A stretch of DNA of 9,161 nt, taken from positions 1-9,161 of the forward strand of contig CAYQZD010000140.1 in assembly GCA_964421875.1 (NCBI GenBank). The letters are read 5' to 3'. Below, piece by piece: positions 1-6,725 of the stretch. The DNA comes from CAYQZD01 sp964421875. Its GTDB lineage: Bacteria > Electryoneota > Tariuqbacteria > Tariuqbacterales > Tariuqbacteraceae. A program made the position numbers and the translations under genes. Position 1 is the first letter of the stretch, and every line of letters starts with the position of its first letter. The notes under the pieces are model-generated. The model saw only the letters and a list, made by a program, of their open reading frames with translations. It did no database searches and had not been told where the DNA came from.

Positions 1-96
1 TATCATTTTGAACAAGTCGATACCAAATCGTCCAAGTTAACACAGAATCTGGGTAATTCTAAAACGACTAATGATAAGACGAAAACATTAACATGA
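1..96 (+). CDS. Possible C-terminal end of an upstream gene (partial)
   Basis: One + strand frame is open from the first base to a TGA at 94-96 and would encode a polar tail of 31 residues rich in Lys, Thr, Asn and Ser. The other two + frames close within the first 40 bases. The tail has no recognisable motif. A 31-codon open frame in AT-rich DNA could easily be chance, so this is only a candidate for the end of a gene that begins outside the window. Confidence 0.25.
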   Translation, partial: YHFEQVDTKSSKLTQNLGNSKTTNDKTKTLT

Positions 97-131
97 TTCG
101 TAAATTGAAATAATTTTAACATTCCTTCACA

Positions 132-147
132 TGGTATGGTAATTGCA
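132..147 (+). promoter_or_regulatory. Sigma-54 (RpoN) type -24/-12 promoter for the pilin gene
   Basis: The sequence TGGTATGGTAATTGCA matches the sigma-54 consensus TGGCACGrNNNTTGCW at every strongly conserved base. GG lies at 133-134, GC at 145-146, and exactly 10 bases separate them. The predicted start of transcription is near 157-159, leaving a leader of about 130 bases before the pilin ATG at 289. Type IV pilin genes in several bacteria are known to be sigma-54 dependent under an NtrC-type activator such as PilR. No activator gene is in this window. A 10-base direct repeat, GTAAATTGAA, occurs at 100-109 and 209-218, but neither copy can be assigned to a regulator. Confidence 0.75.
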
Positions 148-288
148 CTTATTTTACGAGTTGAAGAGTTTGGATTAGAACCTGAGAAATTTTATTGCGG
201 TTACACTTGTAAATTGAATAAAAAATCCATATATTATAGTTTTGAATTAAACTCAATCTGAATATCAAATCAAACAGAGGAAAGGGTC

Positions 289-726
289 ATGTCGAAGAGT
301 CACTTTTTCAAAGAAGGTGGTTTTACCCTCATCGAAGTCTTGGTGGTCGTAGTCATCGTGGCTATCCTGGCAGCGATCTCAGTGCCGATTTATATCGAAT
401 ACGTCCAGGGCGCGCGCGCTTCCGACGCTCAAGCCAGTATCGGAGCTATTTATAACGCCTGCAAAATGTATTACCAGGACAAGGGCGAGGACCCCCCGGA
501 TGTGGAAACTCTGGAAGAATTGGGTTACCTCGACATCGATGAATCCACCAAGAAACAATGGAGCTTCACCATCATTGGCTCCGACCCCATCACCCAGATT
601 GAAGGGGTCAGCACCGCCGAAATGAAGGGCGGCGCGGGTAAAATCGTGACTTACAACGTTGAAGAAGGTTTCTTTGAAGGATACGGATTGCCCACGGAAA
701 AGGGCGGTAGTGAGGAAGGGCAGTAA
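289..726 (+). CDS. Type IV prepilin, probable major pilin
   Basis: This encodes the structural subunit that polymerises into the pilus fibre after processing in the inner membrane. The protein is 145 residues with an 11-residue basic leader ending KEGG. Prepilin peptidase would cut between G11 and F12, and Glu16 is the conserved Glu at position +5. The mature N-terminus begins FTLIEVLVVVVIVAILAAI and is followed by the usual amphipathic helix. The mature protein is about 134 residues, short for a major pilin. It has a single Cys (in NACKMYY), so the C-terminal disulfide loop of proteobacterial PilA is absent. The ATG is preceded by a purine-rich ribosome site at 276-285. It is the first gene after a sigma-54 promoter and is followed by pilT. 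A T2SS-type pseudopilin is the alternative, but PilT and PilMNO nearby favour a pilus. Confidence 0.9.
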   Translation: MSKSHFFKEGGFTLIEVLVVVVIVAILAAISVPIYIEYVQGARASDAQASIGAIYNACKMYYQDKGEDPPDVETLEELGYLDIDESTKKQWSFTIIGSDPITQIEGVSTAEMKGGAGKIVTYNVEEGFFEGYGLPTEKGGSEEGQ

Positions 727-770
727 TCCCGCCTCTATCCCGTATTCTAATCTAATTTTTACCGGTTGAC

Positions 771-792
771 TTTCCCCATTAAAAAGGGGAAG
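771..792 (+). other. Intercistronic hairpin between pilin and pilT
   Basis: TTTCCCC at 771-777 pairs with GGGGAAG at 786-792 (seven pairs including one G-T wobble) around an 8-base A/T loop. No T-run follows, so it is not a typical intrinsic terminator. A hairpin after a highly expressed pilin gene could stabilise the pilin mRNA or lower read-through into pilT. That role is inference. Confidence 0.45.
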
Positions 793-834
793 CCAATCGC
801 TTTGAGTATTAAAATGTAATCGGTGTTGCGTCCG

Positions 835-1908
835 ATGTCAGCTTTGAAATTAAGCATCGATGAGCTTCTCGAGTTCACAGTGAACAGCGAAGCCTCCGAC
901 CTTCACATCTCCGCAGGCTCTGTTCCTATGATAAGGGTTCATGGCTTGATGCGAAAACTCGACCTACCCCCTACATCTCCGGAAATGATGGAAGGCCTGG
1001 TTAGGGACGAAGTCCTCTCCGAGGAACAGTGGGAACGGTTCGAGGAGATGAAGGAGATCGACCTGTCAAAAAGGTTGGATGGAACCGCTCGTTTCAGGGT
1101 CAATATCTTCCAACAGATTAACGGCATTGGCGGCGTCTTCAGGGTTATTCCCAACGAGATCAAATCCTTCGAAGAGCTGGGTCTGCCGGAAATCATGAGA
1201 GATCTTTCCCTCAGAGACCGGGGACTGGTTCTGCTGACCGGTCCCACCGGGTCGGGCAAGTCGACCACACTTGCCACTATGATTGACTGGATCAATGAGT
1301 ATAAAGAACTCCATGTCATCACCATCGAAGATCCCATTGAGTTCTATCACAATTCCCGCAGTTGTATGATTAACCAGCGGGAGTTGGGCGCAAATACTCA
1401 TTCCTTCGCCAATGCTCTGAGAAGCGCATTGCGCGAAGATCCCGATGTCATCCTGGTAGGCGAAATGCGCGACCTGGAAACCATCTCCCTGGCGCTGACT
1501 GCAGCGGAAACCGGGCATCTGGTGTTCGCCACCCTGCACACCTCCTCCTCCGCCAAAACTATCGACCGTATCATTGATATCTTCCCCGCTTCCCAGAAGA
1601 CGCAGGTACGGTCGATGCTCGCGGAATCGCTGGAAGCGGTGGTGTCGCAAAAACTGTTGACCAGGAAAGACAGTAATGGAAGGGTGGTGGCGGTGGAAGT
1701 GATGGTCGCCAACGTCGCAATTAGGAACCTTATCCGTGAGGATAAGATATTCCAGATTCCTACTGTGGTTCAAGCCAGCGGCAAGGAAGGGATGCAGACC
1801 TTGGATCAAGACCTCCAGCGGCTGCTGCATAAGGGACTGATAGACCGGGAAATGGCGCACCATGTAGCCGAAAATCCCAAACTATTCGAAGTCGACCTCA
1901 GCACATAA
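835..1908 (+). CDS. pilT: Type IV pilus retraction ATPase PilT
   Basis: A cytoplasmic hexameric secretion ATPase that powers pilus disassembly and retraction. Counting from the ATG at 835 (357 residues), the N-terminal PAS-like region opens with the family motif ASDLHISAG. Walker A GPTGSGKS lies at 136-143. The Asp box ITIEDPIEF follows, then the Walker B segment DPDVILVGEMRD from about residue 202 and the His box TLHTSSSAKTIDR. AIRNLIRE at 295-302 is the hallmark of PilT retraction ATPases and is absent from the extension ATPase PilB, and the length is also typical of PilT. The frame has in-frame GTG (823) and TTG (826) starts upstream, and none of the starts has a convincing ribosome site. 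ATG 835 is preferred because it places the ASDLH motif at the usual distance. No pilB or pilC accompanies it here. Confidence 0.95.
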   Translation: MSALKLSIDELLEFTVNSEASDLHISAGSVPMIRVHGLMRKLDLPPTSPEMMEGLVRDEVLSEEQWERFEEMKEIDLSKRLDGTARFRVNIFQQINGIGGVFRVIPNEIKSFEELGLPEIMRDLSLRDRGLVLLTGPTGSGKSTTLATMIDWINEYKELHVITIEDPIEFYHNSRSCMINQRELGANTHSFANALRSALREDPDVILVGEMRDLETISLALTAAETGHLVFATLHTSSSAKTIDRIIDIFPASQKTQVRSMLAESLEAVVSQKLLTRKDSNGRVVAVEVMVANVAIRNLIREDKIFQIPTVVQASGKEGMQTLDQDLQRLLHKGLIDREMAHHVAENPKLFEVDLST

Positions 1909-2023
1909 TTGTGAAAAGCCACTGATTCTCCGCTGAGTGAACTCCTGAGTTTATCCTGAAAATAGCGGCAGCGTCAATACGCGAGCCATAAATTTTCATC
2001 TTAAGTTGTGCGAGATCGCGAAA

Positions 2024-2045
2024 GAAACCCTCGAATGAGGGTTTC
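2024..2045 (+). other. Perfect 9-bp hairpin before the PilV/GspI-like gene
   Basis: GAAACCCTC at 2024-2032 and GAGGGTTTC at 2037-2045 form a perfect stem around the tetraloop GAAT. CTGAAATGG follows, with no T-run, so this is not an ordinary terminator. The only Shine-Dalgarno-like sequence before the next gene (GAGGG, 2037-2041) lies in the right arm. The hairpin could therefore hide it from the ribosome or mark an RNA processing site. The structure is seen; the function is inferred. Confidence 0.55.
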
Positions 2046-2081
2046 CTGAAATGGTTGAATTCTGAATTATTTGGTCCGTCG

Positions 2082-2615
2082 ATGAGCCGGAAACAGGGTA
2101 ATAATGCTTTTGAAGCGGATTCAGCCCAATTCGGAGGGCTGGACCTGATTCAATTCGTCGTAGCTCTCCTCATTATAGGAATTGCCGCGGCTAGCTCCAC
2201 CTTTAGCGTCTTCATAGGCCGTGGCGCCCTAGACCACGAGTGGAGAAAAAAGCGCGCGATGGAGATTGCCCGAAATGAGATGGAGTACTGGAGCGCAATT
2301 ATCTATGAAGGGCAGATCGAACTTGCCGGACAGACTAATCCGCTTCCAATACGGCTTACCAATAAAACCATCGAAAGGGAAGAAGTTCTGGATCCCAGAG
2401 ACCCGGAATCCAGTCGGGACGATATTCTCTGCCAGGTTATCAGGGAACCGCTGAAAAAGAACCAGATTCTCTACAACCAAAATCAGCTTTTGTCTTACAA
2501 AATCGAATTAGCCGTGGTCTGGATGGAACCTACCAACATGAATAAAAACAGAATGGACGCCCGCCCGGACACGGTGAAACTTAAATCCTGGATGATTTAC
2601 AAAGAATCGCTCTGA
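2082..2615 (+). CDS. PilV/GspI-like minor pilin with non-canonical processing site
   Basis: From the ATG at 2082 the protein has 177 residues. A polar leader ends in FGG, followed by LDLIQFVVALLIIGIAAAS, a membrane helix whose VALLIIGIA segment closely resembles the GspI/PilV type. If prepilin peptidase cuts after G19, the mature protein starts with Leu instead of Phe, and position +5 is Gln24 instead of the nearly invariant Glu. After the helix comes a stretch of the kind seen in GspI/PilV (RAMEIARNEMEYW), and the protein ends in a short beta-rich part (VVWMEP, LKSWMIYK). A TTG at 2055 in the same frame is an alternative start adding nine residues, and it would use the GAGGG held in the preceding hairpin. 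Neither start has a good ribosome site. Its place before a GspJ/PilW-like gene supports a minor-pilin role. The specific family is moderately certain. Confidence 0.7.
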   Translation: MSRKQGNNAFEADSAQFGGLDLIQFVVALLIIGIAAASSTFSVFIGRGALDHEWRKKRAMEIARNEMEYWSAIIYEGQIELAGQTNPLPIRLTNKTIEREEVLDPRDPESSRDDILCQVIREPLKKNQILYNQNQLLSYKIELAVVWMEPTNMNKNRMDARPDTVKLKSWMIYKESL

Positions 2616-2666
2616 TTTACGGCGCCTATGCCTGCTACAGTCGGCTAATTCTTTGGAGTTGAATCG

Positions 2667-3344
2667 ATGACGGCTATCGGAAAGATATTGAAAGCGCGGG
2701 GAATAGCGAGTAGTGCGAAGACGCAGATCCCCTCTAAATTCTCGCGCGCCGGCTTCACCCTGATCGAAGCCCTGGTGATGATTGTTCTCTCCGTTATTCT
2801 CATCATTGGTTTCCGCTATACCTTGCTGGCATACTGGGAACAGATGAACCGTTCAATGACGGAGAGGCATATCCAGCAGTACGGAAGTTCCATTGTCGAA
2901 TACGTGGCGCGGAAAATCACCAACGCCCGAGAAATTTATATTCCTCCCAACGCCGGGGATTTGAGTACCTTTACCGCCACTTTCTTCGATCCCAATAAAG
3001 GCAACGTGAACATTATTTTTTCCGCCAACAAAAAAAACTGGGTGATGGAGGATAACGAAAGGATTTTCCGGGAATTTCCTCCTAAACGCTCCGATAATTC
3101 CTACAGCGGAGTAATCGGGCTCAATGAAACTGTAGAAATTATTAAATTCGGTATCGATTCCATCCGACGTATTGAACCGCCTTACAATAATACCGAAGAT
3201 TTTTACGGCAGACTCTATCGGGTAACTTTGCTACTTCGTTACACTAGAGAGTGGGACAAAGACGAACAACCATACATTAAGAATATGACCTTTTCCAGCC
3301 AGATATCTATGAAGATGCACGGGGCTGAAGAGGAGGCGTTCTAA
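2667..3344 (+). CDS. PilW/GspJ-like minor pilin with long basic leader
   Basis: A 225-residue prepilin-like protein. The leader is unusually long at 29 residues and basic (Lys/Arg at 6, 9, 11, 18, 24 and 27). Cleavage is predicted after G29 in SRAG, giving mature FTLIEALVMIVLSVILIIGF with the canonical Glu at +5 (E34). The following helix and beta-rich C-terminal part, ending in a segment of the type TFSSQISMKM, match the general plan of PilW/GspJ minor pilins, which belong to the tip or priming complex. GGAG at 2655-2658 lies 8 bases before the ATG. The gene starts 51 bases after its neighbour and ends 58 bases before the first large paralogue, so the three are probably co-transcribed. The assignment to PilW/GspJ rather than another minor class rests on gene order and size. 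Confidence 0.75.
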   Translation: MTAIGKILKARGIASSAKTQIPSKFSRAGFTLIEALVMIVLSVILIIGFRYTLLAYWEQMNRSMTERHIQQYGSSIVEYVARKITNAREIYIPPNAGDLSTFTATFFDPNKGNVNIIFSANKKNWVMEDNERIFREFPPKRSDNSYSGVIGLNETVEIIKFGIDSIRRIEPPYNNTEDFYGRLYRVTLLLRYTREWDKDEQPYIKNMTFSSQISMKMHGAEEEAF

Positions 3345-3386
3345 GGTTTCCCTATACTCAGGTACCCCTAAACTATTGTTTTCTTC

Positions 3387-3392
3387 AGGAGG
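3387..3392 (+). promoter_or_regulatory. Strong Shine-Dalgarno fixing the GTG start at 3403
   Basis: A perfect AGGAGG (continuing as GTGA) stands 10 bases before GTG 3403. It excludes the TTG at 3376, which lies upstream of this site in the same frame. It is the strongest ribosome site in the window apart from that of pilO. Confidence 0.8.
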
Positions 3393-3402
3393 TGAGAGAA
3401 AC

Positions 3403-4995
3403 GTGACGGCAGTTTCGAATCAACCCCAAAAGGAAAGCCAGGGCGGTTATATCGCCGTGCTTACTATCCTCTTGTTGTTGATGGTTCTCGGCACAGGATT
3501 GGCCTATTTGAAATGGAGCGCCAACGAAAGCGTGGAACACAAAAGACAGTACGCCGCGCTGCAAGCTTATTATCTGGCGCAATCGGCTATTTCTCAAGAC
3601 GTAATTCCCTATCTTGTTGCGCTCCCGATGAAAATGCCGGTGATCAACCGGCACGGAACAGCCTCAAGCATCGATTACAGCCTCCCGGAAGGGATGGAAG
3701 GCAAATGGAAATGGGTGGGGGACTATGACGAGTTCAAATCCTCCGATACTACCATCGCCGGAGCCTACATCGGGAAAAACGTTTTCTACGGCGTCGAGGT
3801 CAAAGGCTCCGTGGAATACATCGCTCATAACCGCCACAAGGGTGAACGAGTGATAACGGTGGACACCACCATTTTCGTGCAGTTCAACTCCGCCGAGACC
3901 TGGGCGATATATATGTACCTTTCCAATCACGAGGTTACCCATTTCCCCGGCGACAGAATAAAGTTTATGACCGGCGATGTTCTTTACAACTGGGTTCATT
4001 CCAACGACCAGATAGCGATGATGGGGAGCCCGATATTCCACAGTCTGGTGACCACCTGCGCCTCGGAGTTCTTCTATGTCGGTGGCGCAAATCCCCAGTT
4101 TCTGGGACCGCCCCCCGTGTTCAACGCCGATTCCATCAGGTTCTACACGCATTTGAGGGAGTTGCGGCGGGCGGCGGGTGTTTACGCCCACGAAGGATAT
4201 AACTTCGCCGTGGTCTTCCGTGGTGGTCAAGGCTACGATTTTGTGGAATGGCCCATCTGGTCTTCGGTAATTTACCAGCCGCTCAATCCGCAGAACGTTT
4301 CCCGGCGCTATGGGCGGCCCAGCGAGGGCGCGGTGTTTGTGGACGGCGACCTTTATGTCACCGGCGTGGTGGAGAGAAACGACCTGGGAGTCGCCGGAAG
4401 AATCTCAATCGGATGTTCCGGGAATATGTGGTTGATGGACAATATCCGCTATGTTGACAGCGACCCTTTGACCGGAGAAATTTTTGACCAGACCCGGGAA
4501 AATCCCGATATGCTGGGACTGCTTTCCGAAAGTAATGTGTTGATTATGAACAGTTGGGCTAACGGCAGGGATAACGGCAGGTTCCGCACCGGGGCTAATC
4601 CGGACAGCAGCAGCATCATCATCAACGCCGGCATTGTCGCGCTGGGAGATTGCTTCTCTTTCGAAGACCAGAACGATGATCCCAATAATCCGGGCGCGTA
4701 TCCTCCCAACCTCCCGGAATGGTACTTTTCGACGCCAAATCTGCCAGCGGCTTCTTCGGACGAGCGGGGCTGGATATACTTATGGGGGCAGATTTCTCAA
4801 AACAAGCGGGGCTATGTCCACCGCTCAAACCACAATAATACGGGTTATCTGAAGGACTATCATTACGATTTGCGCTTTAAACAATTCCCGCCGCCCTATT
4901 ATCCACGTTTGGATGAATCGGTTAAAGGCAGCGGCAAGCGCATCGTAGCCTGGGGCACGGGACCGGTTCCCCGGGAAATTGTCGAGGAAGAATAA
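3403..4995 (+). CDS. Large PilX/GspK-like pilus-associated protein, paralogue A
   Basis: From the GTG at 3403 the protein has 530 residues. A short polar N-terminus ends QGG, followed by a hydrophobic helix (YIAVLTILLLLMVLGTGLAYL, about residues 16-36; +5 is Leu, not Glu). It continues with HKRQYAALQAYYLAQSAI, the pattern that follows the membrane helix in PilX N-terminal domains (AFYLAEAGI type). The rest is a large, probably periplasmic or surface-exposed, beta-rich region. The last third has repeated turns such as GAVFVDGDLYVTG, ISIGCSGNMWL, SIIINAGIVALGDC, IYLWGQISQ and a closing PPPYYPRLDES. From memory this resembles the C-terminal region of DUF4900-type PilX-N proteins, but no search was run. 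Three Cys are shared with the paralogue. GspK also lacks Glu5 and has a large domain, so a tip-subunit role is inferred. Whether prepilin peptidase cuts it is unclear. Confidence 0.75.
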   Translation: MTAVSNQPQKESQGGYIAVLTILLLLMVLGTGLAYLKWSANESVEHKRQYAALQAYYLAQSAISQDVIPYLVALPMKMPVINRHGTASSIDYSLPEGMEGKWKWVGDYDEFKSSDTTIAGAYIGKNVFYGVEVKGSVEYIAHNRHKGERVITVDTTIFVQFNSAETWAIYMYLSNHEVTHFPGDRIKFMTGDVLYNWVHSNDQIAMMGSPIFHSLVTTCASEFFYVGGANPQFLGPPPVFNADSIRFYTHLRELRRAAGVYAHEGYNFAVVFRGGQGYDFVEWPIWSSVIYQPLNPQNVSRRYGRPSEGAVFVDGDLYVTGVVERNDLGVAGRISIGCSGNMWLMDNIRYVDSDPLTGEIFDQTRENPDMLGLLSESNVLIMNSWANGRDNGRFRTGANPDSSSIIINAGIVALGDCFSFEDQNDDPNNPGAYPPNLPEWYFSTPNLPAASSDERGWIYLWGQISQNKRGYVHRSNHNNTGYLKDYHYDLRFKQFPPPYYPRLDESVKGSGKRIVAWGTGPVPREIVEEE

Positions 4996-5041
4996 TCCTA
5001 AAACGCTTAATTTATAGTCATTTAACAAAAACCGCTTGATC

Positions 5042-5069
5042 TAGACAAACAACTTTTATTGGATATAGC
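5042..5069 (+). promoter_or_regulatory. Weak candidate sigma-70 promoter before paralogue B
   Basis: TAGACA at 5042-5047 (five of six to TTGACA) and TATAGC at 5064-5069 (four of six to TATAAT) are 16 bases apart in the AT-rich 125-base gap between the paralogues. Transcription would begin about 45 bases before ATG 5121. It could give the second copy its own expression, but matches of this quality are common in AT-rich DNA. Confidence 0.25.
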
Positions 5070-5108
5070 TAAACATACCGGTGTCCCCAACATTAATTTT
5101 TCCTTAGT

Positions 5109-5113
5109 AGGAG
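5109..5113 (+). promoter_or_regulatory. Shine-Dalgarno favouring ATG 5121 over GTG 5118
   Basis: AGGAG lies 7 bases before ATG 5121 but only 4 before the adjacent in-frame GTG 5118. The spacing and the ATG codon favour 5121. Confidence 0.6.
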
Positions 5114-5120
5114 AATCGTG

Positions 5121-6725
5121 ATGGCAGCATCATATCAACCCCAAAAGGAAAGCCAGGGCGGTTATATCGCCGTAATCACCATCCTTATATTGATGATGAT
5201 TCTTGGCACCGGGTTGGCCTATCTGAAATGGAGCGCCAACGAGAGTGTTGAACACAAAAGGCAGTACGCAGCTCTGCAGGCTTACTACCTGGCTCAGTCC
5301 GCCATCTCCCAGGACGTTATCCCCTATCTGGTCTCGCTTCCCATGAAAATGCCCGTAATCAACCGGCACGGCACAGCCAGCAGTATCGATTACGACCTGC
5401 CCCAAGGAATGGAGGGGAAATGGAAATGGGTGGGAGACTATGACGAGTTCAAATCCTCCGATACTACCATCGCCGGAGCCTATATCGGTAAAAGTGTTTT
5501 CTACGGAGTCGAAGTTAAAGGCATTGTGGAGTACATCGCTCACAACCGTTACCAGGAAGAGCGGGTGATAGTGGTTGACACCACCATCTTCGTTCAATTC
5601 AATTCCGCCGAAACCTGGGCGATTTATATGTACCTTTCCAACCACGAGGTCACCCACCACACCGGCGACAGAATCAAGTTTATGAACGGGGATATCCTCT
5701 ATAACTGGGTGCATTCCAACGACCAGATCGCCATTATGCAGACGCCGATATTCTATAGTATAGTTACTTCCTGCGCCGCAAGCTTCTGGCGCGGTATCGC
5801 CTACAATCCCACTTTCCTGGGACCTCCTCCCGTATTCGAAGCCGATTCCATCAGGTTCTACACGCATTTGAGGGATTTGCGGCGGGGCGCCGGGGTTTAC
5901 GCACACGAGGGCTATAACTTCGCGGTGGTTTTCAATGGAAATCAAGGTTACGACTTCGTGGAGTGGCCCATCTGGTCCGGGGTGGTGTATAATCCGCTTA
6001 ATCCGCAGAACATCGTTCAGAGGAGGGGACGTCCGGAAGAGGGCGCGGTCTTCGTTGACGGCGACCTTTATGTCACCGGGGTGGTTGGTGGAAACGACCT
6101 GGGAGTCGCGGGGAGAATCTCTATCGGATGTTCCAACAATATGTGGCTGTTGGACAATGTCCGCTATGTCAACAGCAGCCCTGTCAACGGGGAAATTTAC
6201 GACCAGACCCGGGAAAATCCCAATATGGTGGGATTGCTCTCCGAAGGGAACGTGTTGATAAAAAACTCCTGGGCAAATGGAAAATGCAACGGCAGATACC
6301 GAACTAACAGCCGCCCTGACAGCTCAAGTATTATCATCAATGCCGGTATCGTCGCCCTGGGTGATTGCTTCTCTTTCGAAGACCAGAACGACGATCCCAA
6401 TAATCCGGGAGCATATCCCCCTAACCTCCCGGAGTGGTATTTATCGGCTCCTCCCACTGGTGGCACTTATCCCTACAATCAAACCCGGGATGAGAGAGGA
6501 ACCATCTATATGTGGGGCCAGATATCTCAGAATAAACGCGGCTATGTTCACCGCTCAAATTTCAACGGAACAGGTTACCTTAAGGATTATCATTACGACC
6601 TGAGGTTCAAGCAGTTCCCACCGCCTTATTACCCCAGACTGGATGAATCCATCAAGGGCAGCGGGAAAAGAATTGTAGCCTGGGGCGCAGGCCCGGTTCC
6701 CCGCGAAATTGTCGAAGAGGAATAA
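5121..6725 (+). CDS. Large PilX/GspK-like pilus-associated protein, paralogue B
   Basis: A 534-residue second copy of the preceding protein with the same architecture. QGG is followed by a membrane helix (YIAVITILILMMILGTGLAYL, +5 is Ile), then the same HKRQYAALQAYYLAQSAI segment, the same large beta-rich region and an identical REIVEEE end. Substitutions cluster in two places: around the first shared Cys (DNA about 5736-5816), and before DERG (about 6441-6489), where this copy is about five residues longer. It also has one extra Cys (in NGKCNG). Much of the membrane-helix change is conservative (Leu/Ile/Val/Met), and long stretches are unchanged, such as IAGAYIGK and FNSAETWAIYMYLSNHEVTH. 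This indicates both copies are under selection as proteins. The stop TAA is followed at once by a second TAA. It is likely a tip-complex alternative or partner of copy A; function is inferred. Confidence 0.75.
   Translation: MAASYQPQKESQGGYIAVITILILMMILGTGLAYLKWSANESVEHKRQYAALQAYYLAQSAISQDVIPYLVSLPMKMPVINRHGTASSIDYDLPQGMEGKWKWVGDYDEFKSSDTTIAGAYIGKSVFYGVEVKGIVEYIAHNRYQEERVIVVDTTIFVQFNSAETWAIYMYLSNHEVTHHTGDRIKFMNGDILYNWVHSNDQIAIMQTPIFYSIVTSCAASFWRGIAYNPTFLGPPPVFEADSIRFYTHLRDLRRGAGVYAHEGYNFAVVFNGNQGYDFVEWPIWSGVVYNPLNPQNIVQRRGRPEEGAVFVDGDLYVTGVVGGNDLGVAGRISIGCSNNMWLLDNVRYVNSSPVNGEIYDQTRENPNMVGLLSEGNVLIKNSWANGKCNGRYRTNSRPDSSSIIINAGIVALGDCFSFEDQNDDPNNPGAYPPNLPEWYLSAPPTGGTYPYNQTRDERGTIYMWGQISQNKRGYVHRSNFNGTGYLKDYHYDLRFKQFPPPYYPRLDESIKGSGKRIVAWGAGPVPREIVEEE

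Larger units (their letters stand above)
3403..6725 (+). repeat. Tandem direct duplication of a whole gene (about 1.7-kb period)
   Basis: The genes at 3403-4995 and 5121-6725 encode proteins that align end to end, with about 80 substitutions and one gap of roughly five residues counted by eye (about 85% identity). Similarity stops at the gene ends: the DNA before each start and after each stop is unrelated. DNA identity is patchy. 3419-3458 equals 5134-5173 over 40 bases, and a 47-base run at 3721-3767 recurs in the second copy beginning just before 5440, while other parts differ at most third codon positions. Confidence 0.95.

Noticed and set aside
766..794. TTGACT at 766-771 as a promoter for pilT
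   Set aside because: No -10-like hexamer stands 16-18 bases downstream; that position falls in the G-rich arm of the hairpin.
1066..1863. Opposite-strand open frame of 265 codons inside pilT
   Set aside because: It is antisense to a gene with complete Walker and AIRNLIRE motifs, and has no domain pattern of its own.
5130..5945. Long opposite-strand open frame of 271 codons inside paralogue B
   Set aside because: It is a mirror of the strongly coding + strand gene. A similar mirror frame occurs in paralogue A, it has no pilin or other family motif, and its residue make-up (rich in Gly, His and Val) is that of an antisense shadow.
3403..6725. Tandem duplication as an insertion-sequence or composite-transposon effect
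   Set aside because: No transposase, terminal inverted repeats or target-site duplications flank the copies, and similarity ends at the gene limits.
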